From Verrucomicrobiota bacterium (GTDB taxonomy: Bacteria; Verrucomicrobiota; Verrucomicrobiia; Opitutales; UBA953): DNA of 18,991 nucleotides. The translations under genes were made by a program, and so were the position numbers. The DNA lies in contig SYID01000111.1 in the NCBI GenBank assembly GCA_005798925.1, positions 1 through 18,991 of the forward strand, written 5' to 3'. Of the stretch, positions 13,710 through 18,991 are shown one piece after another (the first letter of the stretch is position 1; every line of letters begins with the position of its first letter). Under the pieces are notes generated by a model, which was not told the origin of the DNA, did not search any database, and saw nothing but the letters and a program-made list of their open reading frames with translations.

Positions 13710-14954
13710 TCAGAAGCTGAATTTCCAAGCCGAGAGACGACGCTCGACCTCGGCGATGACTTCGCCTTCGCCGGCCTCTCCCTTGTCCGAGACGAAGGTC
13801 ACGGAGAAGCGGACGAACGAACCGCAATCATCCCACGGCACGGTGGAGATGAGGTGCTCGGTGATCATCCACTGCGAGAAGGCTTCGCCGGATTCGAAGC
13901 TCACCGTGCCGGACGGGCCGGTGGCGGACTTCGGAGCAGGCATGTAGAGGAAGAAGCCGGCGCCGGGCTTGCGCACCTGGAACCCGAGCTTGGCGAGGAC
14001 GCCGACGAGCTTGTCCATGCGGCGGGAATACTTCGCGGCGATGGCCTTCGGGATGGAGACCTCGTCGAGACCGGCGGCGCCGGCCTTCTGGATGCCGAGG
14101 AACTGGCCGGAGTCGGAGTTATCCTTCACGTCGCCGTAGGCGCGGACGAGCAGCGCGTTGCCGGCGACGAAGCCGATGCGCCAGCCGGTCATGTTATGGC
14201 TCTTGGAGAGCGAGTGCAGCTCGAGGGCCACGTCCTTCGCCCCCGGGACCTGCAGGATCGAGACCTGCTCGGCGCCGAAGTGGAGCGAGCCGTAGGCGGC
14301 GTCCTGGATGACGACGAGGTTGTGCTGTTTGGCGAAGGCGACGACTTCTTCGTAGAACCTGAGGGTCGCGCAGGCGCCGGTCGGGTTGTTCGGATAGTTG
14401 ATCACGAGCACCTTGGCCTTGGCCAGGATGTCGGCGGGGACGGACTTCAGGTCCGGGAGGAAGGCGTTCTCGGCGGTGAGCTTCAGGTTGTGGACGAGGC
14501 CGCCGTAGTACTTGGCGTGGGTGCCGAAGACCGGGTAGCCGGGGACGGTCATCAGGACGTAGTCGCCCGGATTGATCAGACAAGCCGGCAGGATCGAGAG
14601 CGCCGCCTTGGAGCCGATCGAGTGGAGGACTTCGGTGTCCGGGTCGACGGTGACGCCGAAGAGATTCTTCATGTAGCGTGCGGCGGCCTGCTTGAAGTCC
14701 GCGCCGCCGTTGTCGGCGTAACCGCGGTTCTCGGGCTTGGCGGCTTCGGTCTGCAGCGCCTTCACCACCATCGGGAAGGCCATCTCGTCGGGCTCGCCGA
14801 CGCCGAGGTCGATCAGGGCGACGTCCGGCTTCGCCTTCTTGGCGGCGGCCTTGGCGCGCTTGATCTTCTCGAACTTGTAGATCGCGGTCGACTTGCCGTA
14901 ATTGACGCCGCCGATGCGTTCGGCGAAGAGCTGCTGGATGTAAGGGTCGGACAT
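13710..14954 (-). CDS. dapL: LL-diaminopimelate aminotransferase
   Basis: This 414-residue class I/II PLP aminotransferase converts tetrahydrodipicolinate directly to LL-diaminopimelate with glutamate, the one-step DapL route to lysine and peptidoglycan used by Verrucomicrobiota, Chlamydiae, Cyanobacteria and plants. The N-terminus (IYKFEKIKRAK, then LIDLGVGEPDEMAFP, 48-61) is characteristic. PLP-site residues are in place: NYPNNPTG (186-193), D218 and Y221 in VIQDAAYG, Schiff-base K251 in LHSLSKSHNMTGWR, and R259 region. The NMTGWRIGF form is closer to the archaeal-type DapL than to the plant-type sequence. ATG 14954 is the natural start, with leader TTATCACC and no Shine-Dalgarno. It is divergent from tspO and is probably transcribed alone. 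Confidence 0.88.
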   Translation of the reverse strand: MSDPYIQQLFAERIGGVNYGKSTAIYKFEKIKRAKAAAKKAKPDVALIDLGVGEPDEMAFPMVVKALQTEAAKPENRGYADNGGADFKQAAARYMKNLFGVTVDPDTEVLHSIGSKAALSILPACLINPGDYVLMTVPGYPVFGTHAKYYGGLVHNLKLTAENAFLPDLKSVPADILAKAKVLVINYPNNPTGACATLRFYEEVVAFAKQHNLVVIQDAAYGSLHFGAEQVSILQVPGAKDVALELHSLSKSHNMTGWRIGFVAGNALLVRAYGDVKDNSDSGQFLGIQKAGAAGLDEVSIPKAIAAKYSRRMDKLVGVLAKLGFQVRKPGAGFFLYMPAPKSATGPSGTVSFESGEAFSQWMITEHLISTVPWDDCGSFVRFSVTFVSDKGEAGEGEVIAEVERRLSAWKFSF

Positions 14955-14991
14955 GGTGATAAGGCCCTAAAAAGAGGGGGCAAAACGGCGG

Positions 14992-15024
14992 ATGGCAAGC
15001 GGACTCCGCCCCGGGCCTTGCCAT
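14992..15024. repeat. Inverted repeat between dapL and tspO
   Basis: ATGGCAAG (14992-14999) and CTTGCCAT (15017-15024) are perfect 8-bp complements separated by 17 nt, with a smaller CGGA/TCCG palindrome inside (15000-15008). It sits between the divergent dapL and tspO genes, where an operator for either could lie. A short leader-RNA hairpin is the alternative. Confidence 0.45.
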
Positions 15025-15051
15025 GCGGCGTCCGACGTCGAAAATGAAGCC

Positions 15052-15555
15052 ATGGAACCCAGCCTCGAAGAACTGGCCCGCGAGCGGCGTGAACGCAGCA
15101 GCCTGCGCATGCCTTGGCGGCTGATAGGGCTGATCGCCCTCTGCCTGACAGTCGGCGGACTGGGCTCCGCCGCCACGATGCCCGAAATCAAGGGCTGGTA
15201 TGCCGGCCTCGCGAAGCCCTCCTTCAATCCGCCCAACTGGGTCTTCGGTCCGGTCTGGTCGACGCTCTATGTCCTGATGGGCGCCGCGGCAGCCACCGCC
15301 TGGGCCGACCGTCCGGCCCGACGCACGTTCTTCATCATCCTGCTCGTGAACTCGCTCTGGTCCCTGCTCTTCTTCGGCCTGCATCGTCCGGACCTCGCGC
15401 TCATCGACATCCTGGGCTACCTGATCCTGCTCGTCATCTGGATCCGCCAGCTCTGGCCGCGGCACCGCCTCTCCGCCCTGCTCCAGATTCCGCACCTGCT
15501 CTGGGTCGGCTTCGCCACCGTGCTCAACTCGAGCATCTGGTGGCTCAACCAATAA
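15052..15555 (+). CDS. tspO: TspO/MBR (tryptophan-rich sensory protein) family membrane protein
   Basis: The 167-residue protein has a charged N-terminal tail (1-20) and five predicted membrane helices. Family motifs are clear: WYAGLAKPSFNPPNWVFGPVW (49-69), LYVLMG (72-77), NSLWSLLFFGL (100-110) and PHLLWVGFATVLNSSIWWLN (147-166). Known TspO proteins bind porphyrins and related tetrapyrroles and affect their degradation or export, often as oxygen, light or stress responses. I chose ATG 15052 because it gives the usual short tail; ATG 14992 would add 20 residues and overlap the inverted repeat. It is a single gene, divergent from dapL and convergent on the Gfo/Idh cluster, with a hairpin terminator directly after its stop. 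Confidence 0.92.
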   Translation: MEPSLEELARERRERSSLRMPWRLIGLIALCLTVGGLGSAATMPEIKGWYAGLAKPSFNPPNWVFGPVWSTLYVLMGAAAATAWADRPARRTFFIILLVNSLWSLLFFGLHRPDLALIDILGYLILLVIWIRQLWPRHRLSALLQIPHLLWVGFATVLNSSIWWLNQ

Positions 15556-15580
15556 GAAGGCCCCGGAAGCCGGGGCCTTC
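15556..15580. terminator. Bidirectional terminator between tspO and the Gfo/Idh cluster
   Basis: GAAGGCCCCGG (15556-15566) and CCGGGGCCTTC (15570-15580) form a perfect 11-bp stem with an AAG loop, immediately after the tspO stop and 20 bp from the stop of the convergent oxidoreductase. U-tracts are poor on both sides, but the placement between convergent genes supports termination. Confidence 0.7.
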
Positions 15581-15600
15581 GTGAACGGCTGGCGGACGCC

Positions 15601-16770
15601 TCAGTCGGCGAGCTTGGTCCAGCGGGCGTTGCCCTTCGAGGACTTCACCGCGGCTTCGATGAAGGCCATGCCCGTGACGCCGTCGTCGATCGACGGGAAG
15701 TCGTAACCTTCCTTCGGAGCCTTGCGGCCTTCGAGTCGGTCGGTGATCGCTTCGGCGGCGGCGCGATAGATGTTCGCGAACGCTTCGATGAAGGCTTCCG
15801 GGTGGCCGAACGGCGTGCGGGTGTACTTCTTGCAGGCGTCGCCGTTGTAGGAGTTGCCGCGGCGGTGCACCTGGCGCGGCTGGTCGAGATACTTCACGAT
15901 CAGCTCGTTCGGGTGCTCCTGGTGCCACTCGAGGGAGGCCAGGGTGCCGTAGACGCGGATGTTGAGGTTGTTCTCGTCGCCGGTGGAGATCTGCGAGGCG
16001 TGCAGGACGCCCTTCGCGCCGCCCTTGTAACGGACGAGCATGTTGGCGTCGTCGTCGAGCAGACGTCCGGGGATGTAGGTGCTGAGGTCCGCGGCGATCT
16101 CCTGGATCTCGAGACCGGTGACGTACTGCACGAGATTCTCGGCGTGGGTGCCGATGTCGCCGACGCAGTTCGAGACGCCGGAGCAGTTCGGGTCCATGCG
16201 CCAGTTGGCGATCTTCTGGATCTTGCCGGACTGCAGGGCGCCGATGGCGTAACCCTGCGGGTATTCGACGAGGACCTTGTTGATCTTGCCGAGCTTGCCG
16301 GCGGCCACGAACTCGCGGGCTTCCTTGACCATCGGGTAGCCGGTGTAGTTGTGCAGCAGCGCGAAGACCAGGCCGCTCTTCTTGACGATGGCGCGGAGCT
16401 TCTTGCCTTCGGCGAGCGAGAACGCGAGGGGCTTCTCGCAGATCACGTGGATGCCGGCCTCGAGGAAGGCCTTGGCCACGGGGTAGTGCAGGTCATTGCG
16501 CGCGACGATCGACACGAAGTCGATGCGGTCGCCGAGCGGGCGCTTCGCCTCGGCCTTCGCCATCTCGGCGTACGAAGCGTACACGCGGGAAGGGTCGAGG
16601 CAGAGGTCCTGGCCGGAAAGGCGGGACTTCTCGGGGTCCGAGGAGAACGCGCCGGCGACGAGTTCGATCTTGCCGTCAAGGGCCGCGGCCATGCGGTGCA
16701 CGCCGCCGATGAAGGCGCCGCGGCCGCCGCCGACCATGCCCATGCGGAGTTTACGGTTGAGGGATGCCAT
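15601..16770 (-). CDS. Gfo/Idh/MocA-family NAD(P)-dependent oxidoreductase (first of two)
   Basis: The 389-residue enzyme has an N-terminal Rossmann domain opening MGMVGGGRGAFIGGVHRMAA (10-29), the family EKP motif CEKPLAF (111-117, K113), and a C-terminal substrate domain with GDIGTHAEN (D205, H209), the usual catalytic Asp/His pair. The GGGxGAFIGxVHR start and the GRLLDDDANMLVRYKGG stretch resemble inositol-, 1,5-anhydrosugar- and levoglucosan-type dehydrogenases that oxidise a ring hydroxyl to a ketone. The exact substrate is not decidable. It is the last gene of the three-gene run, starting 11 bp after the stop of the second Gfo/Idh gene. ATG 16770 is chosen from the short tail before the Rossmann motif. 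No signal peptide, so it is cytoplasmic. Confidence 0.88.
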   Translation of the reverse strand: MASLNRKLRMGMVGGGRGAFIGGVHRMAAALDGKIELVAGAFSSDPEKSRLSGQDLCLDPSRVYASYAEMAKAEAKRPLGDRIDFVSIVARNDLHYPVAKAFLEAGIHVICEKPLAFSLAEGKKLRAIVKKSGLVFALLHNYTGYPMVKEAREFVAAGKLGKINKVLVEYPQGYAIGALQSGKIQKIANWRMDPNCSGVSNCVGDIGTHAENLVQYVTGLEIQEIAADLSTYIPGRLLDDDANMLVRYKGGAKGVLHASQISTGDENNLNIRVYGTLASLEWHQEHPNELIVKYLDQPRQVHRRGNSYNGDACKKYTRTPFGHPEAFIEAFANIYRAAAEAITDRLEGRKAPKEGYDFPSIDDGVTGMAFIEAAVKSSKGNARWTKLAD

Positions 16771-16781
16771 AGGTGTGGGGA

Positions 16782-17864
16782 TCAGAGGGAGACGGGCTTG
16801 CCGGACTTCGCCGAGGCGTAGATGGCGTCGATGACCTGCATGAGGCGGTAGGCCTGCTCAGGCGTGTTCAGCGGCTTCGCGCGGCCTTCGATGGCCTCGA
16901 TGAAGTTCGCGGCGGAGGCGATGCGGCCCATGTCCTCGCACGCGGGCGTGACGATGGAACGGTTGACGCTGTTGCCGTTCTCCTGGACGTAGAGTTCGCA
17001 GGTGTCGATCGCGGTGTTGTCGAGGCCGTCGATGCCGAAGAGGCGCTCGACCTTGCCGCCGGCCTTGGTGCCTTGGAAGACGACGGAGACTTCCTCGCGC
17101 TTGATCATCTCGGCCCAGGAGACCTGCAGGGTCAGCACCTGGCCGGTCTTGAAGGTCACGAAGCCATGCGCGGCGTTCTCGACGTCGGTGACGCCGCCGA
17201 CCTTGTCCGGGATGCCCCACGGACCCTTGAAGGACTTGTCCTGGATGAAGTCGCTGAAGGTCTGGCCGAGGACGTGCGCCGGCTCGGGGTAACCCATGAA
17301 ATACATCGCAAGGTCGACCATGTGCAGCAGGTCGATGAGCGGGCCGCCGCCGGAGAGTTCCTTGGTGGTGAACCAGCCGCCGAAGCCCGGGATGCCGGTG
17401 CGGCGGATCCACTTCGCCTGGGCGGAGTTGATCTTCCCGACCTGGCCCTGCTCGACGTACTTCATCATCGCCTGCGACTCCGGGCGCGCGCGGTTGTTGA
17501 AGTTGAACATCACGTGCTTCCCGGCCTTCTTCGAGGCGGCGATGATCTCGAGGACTTCCGGGGCGCTGAGCGCCGGCGGCTTCTCGCAGAACACGTGCTT
17601 GCCGGCGTTGAGGCACTGGATGGCGAGCGGCGCGTGGAACTTGTTAGGGACGATGACGCTGACGGCCTGGATTTCCTTGCGCTCCGCGAGCATGGTCTCG
17701 ACCGACTCGTAATGATGGGGGATGCCCCACTTCTCGGCGGCCTTCTTCGCGGCGCCCGGCGCGGGATCCGCGACGGCGACGATTTCCGCGTAGGCCTGCT
17801 TGAAGCCGGCCGCGTGGTACTGGAGCATGCCCCCTGCTCCGATGACGCCTACTTTGGTGGCCAT
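16782..17864 (-). CDS. Gfo/Idh/MocA-family NAD(P)-dependent oxidoreductase (second of two)
   Basis: The 360-residue enzyme opens directly with the Rossmann motif MATKVGVIGAGGM (1-13), has EKP at 94-96 in FCEKPPALS, and a C-terminal domain with PGFGGWFTTKELSGGGPLID (159-178) and H181, giving the D178/H181 pair. It is only distantly similar to the downstream paralogue, so the two probably act on different substrates or at different steps. An open frame continues upstream to 18017, but that extension is Arg/Pro-rich shadow sequence over the isomerase gene; ATG 17864 fits the family start exactly. It begins 23 bp after the isomerase stop. Its leader, CACGAACACACTC, has no Shine-Dalgarno. Cytoplasmic; reaction inferred as reversible oxidation of a sugar or cyclitol hydroxyl. 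Confidence 0.88.
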   Translation of the reverse strand: MATKVGVIGAGGMLQYHAAGFKQAYAEIVAVADPAPGAAKKAAEKWGIPHHYESVETMLAERKEIQAVSVIVPNKFHAPLAIQCLNAGKHVFCEKPPALSAPEVLEIIAASKKAGKHVMFNFNNRARPESQAMMKYVEQGQVGKINSAQAKWIRRTGIPGFGGWFTTKELSGGGPLIDLLHMVDLAMYFMGYPEPAHVLGQTFSDFIQDKSFKGPWGIPDKVGGVTDVENAAHGFVTFKTGQVLTLQVSWAEMIKREEVSVVFQGTKAGGKVERLFGIDGLDNTAIDTCELYVQENGNSVNRSIVTPACEDMGRIASAANFIEAIEGRAKPLNTPEQAYRLMQVIDAIYASAKSGKPVSL

Positions 17865-17887
17865 GAGTGTGTTCGTGCGAGGGGTGA

Positions 17888-18949
17888 TTACTTGCCCTGG
17901 GCGGACTTGTCGAAGGCGGCGTCGAACGCGACCTTGTTGGTCGGGAAATCGAGCTTCTTGACGTAGGCGGCGGATTCGGCGGCGCCGAAGAAGCGGTCCA
18001 TGCGGCCGTCTTCCCACTCGACGGAGAGCGGGCCGGCGTAGCCGACGTCATTGAGGGCGACGATGACGTCCTCGAACCTGATGTCGCCGCGGCCGACGGA
18101 GCGGAAGTCCCAGGCGCGACGCGGGTCGCAGAAATCGGTGTGGCCGCCGAACACGCCGACGGAGCCGTCGCCGTGGCCCCACCAGACGTCCTTCATGTGG
18201 GCGTGATGGATCTGCTTGCCGAAGGCGCGGATGAATTTCACGTAGTCGACGCCCTGGTAGCCGAGGTGGCTGGGGTCGTAGTTGAAGCCGAAACGCTTGT
18301 GGTTGCCGACGGCGTCGAGCGCGCGCTGGGCGGAGGCGATGTCGAAGGCGATCTCGGTCGGGTGCACTTCGAGGCCGAAGTAGACGTCGTGCTTCTCGAA
18401 GGCCTCGAGGATGGGCTTCCAGCGCCTGGCGAAATCATCGTACCCCTTCTGGAGGTAGGCCTGGTTGGTGGGCGGGAAGGCGTAGAGCGCGTGCCAGATG
18501 GAGGAACCGGTGAAGCCGTTGACGACGGTCTTGCCGGAGCCCTTCGGCTTGCCGGCCATGTACGCCTTGCCGGCGTCGAAGAACTTGCGGGCGGCCTGGG
18601 CGGTCAGCGCCATCTCGGCGCACGCGCGCTGACGGACGCCTTCCGGATTGCCGTCGCCCCAGACGTGGGCGGGCAGGATGCACTGGTGGCGCTCGTCGAT
18701 GTTGTCGCAGGTGGCCTGGCCGACGAGGTGGGAGGAGATCGCCCAGCAGCCGAGGTCGTGCTTCTTCAGGAGCTCCCAGACGGACTCGACGTAACCCTTC
18801 TCGTTGACGGCGCGGACGACGTCGAAGTGGTCGCCCCAGCAGGCGAGCTCGACGCCTTCGTAGCCCATGGCTTTGACCTTGGGGAGCAGGTCGGCGATCT
18901 TGAGGTCGGCCCACTGGCCGGTGAAGAGGGTGACAGGGCGCTGTGACAT
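17888..18949 (-). CDS. Sugar phosphate isomerase/epimerase (xylose-isomerase-like TIM barrel)
   Basis: The 353-residue protein is an AP-endonuclease-2/xylose-isomerase-like TIM barrel. The metal site is visible in order: LEVHPTE (E194), NYDPSHLG (D225, H228), IHHAHMKDVWW (H249/H251) and LSVEWEDG (E311). The barrel start reads TLFTGQWADLKIADLLPKVK and GYEGVELACWGDHF. Relatives include IolE, keto-sugar epimerases and sugar lyases/hydratases acting on keto intermediates; the insertion at about 130-165 (KPKGSGKTVVNGFTGSSIW) is common in the larger members paired with Gfo/Idh enzymes. I chose ATG 18949, since MSQRPVTLFTGQW fits the family start; an in-frame TTG at 18982 adds eleven residues. It is the first visible gene of the cluster, which may continue beyond the right edge. 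No secretion signal. Confidence 0.87.
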   Translation of the reverse strand: MSQRPVTLFTGQWADLKIADLLPKVKAMGYEGVELACWGDHFDVVRAVNEKGYVESVWELLKKHDLGCWAISSHLVGQATCDNIDERHQCILPAHVWGDGNPEGVRQRACAEMALTAQAARKFFDAGKAYMAGKPKGSGKTVVNGFTGSSIWHALYAFPPTNQAYLQKGYDDFARRWKPILEAFEKHDVYFGLEVHPTEIAFDIASAQRALDAVGNHKRFGFNYDPSHLGYQGVDYVKFIRAFGKQIHHAHMKDVWWGHGDGSVGVFGGHTDFCDPRRAWDFRSVGRGDIRFEDVIVALNDVGYAGPLSVEWEDGRMDRFFGAAESAAYVKKLDFPTNKVAFDAAFDKSAQGK

Positions 18950-18991
18950 GGTGAGTAGGGGTGAGTCCCCTATGTCAGCCAATCACCCCGC

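Overview
The window is GC-rich, densely coded bacterial chromosome. It carries sixteen protein genes (one cut by the left edge), one probable leader-peptide gene and two tRNA genes. There are no insertion sequences, phage genes, CRISPR arrays or rRNA. The gene set suggests a Verrucomicrobiota bacterium, possibly Opitutales-like: an LL-diaminopimelate aminotransferase (DapL), citramalate synthase, a sulfatase-type formylglycine-generating enzyme, MsbA/GT9 envelope genes and a Gfo/Idh plus xylose-isomerase-like sugar cluster. Almost no start codon has a Shine-Dalgarno sequence; many starts follow short C/A-rich leaders. The taxonomic call is inference, not a database result.

Layout. Bases 1-552 (+) hold the C-terminal part of a formylglycine-generating enzyme that keeps both active-site cysteines. 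Bases 563-7226 (-) form a tight five-gene run, read as TerC-type metal transporter, MsbA-like ABC exporter, GT9-like protein, phytoene-desaturase-like FAD enzyme and MFS symporter. A tRNA-Arg(CCU) lies at 7319-7390 (+). A secreted protein of unknown function (7413-8570, -) is divergent from a NYN-nuclease/OST-HTH protein (8686-9840, +). A secreted alpha/beta hydrolase (9844-10842, -) lies downstream of citramalate synthase cimA (10903-12462, -), with a strong hairpin between them. The 290-bp region upstream of cimA appears to encode an Ile/Leu-rich leader peptide followed by mutually exclusive hairpins. A secreted unknown protein (12753-13505, +) and tRNA-Phe (13558-13633, -) share a strong hairpin. 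dapL (13710-14954, -) is divergent from tspO (15052-15555, +). Bases 15601-18949 (-) form a three-gene sugar cluster: a TIM-barrel isomerase/epimerase followed by two different Gfo/Idh/MocA oxidoreductases.

How the parts fit. CimA makes citramalate for isoleucine synthesis and DapL makes meso/LL-diaminopimelate for lysine and peptidoglycan, so both are amino-acid biosynthesis genes. MsbA plus GT9 point to outer-envelope glycolipid export. The isomerase and two dehydrogenases probably catabolise a sugar, cyclitol or glycoside through an oxidised (keto) intermediate. The strongest candidate for something undescribed is the cimA leader. It has a 29-codon ORF ending IIPAMITLIGL, its stop codon lies in a hairpin loop, and then come three segments (1, 2, 3) in which 2 can pair with either 1 or 3. 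This is the geometry of ribosome-mediated attenuation.
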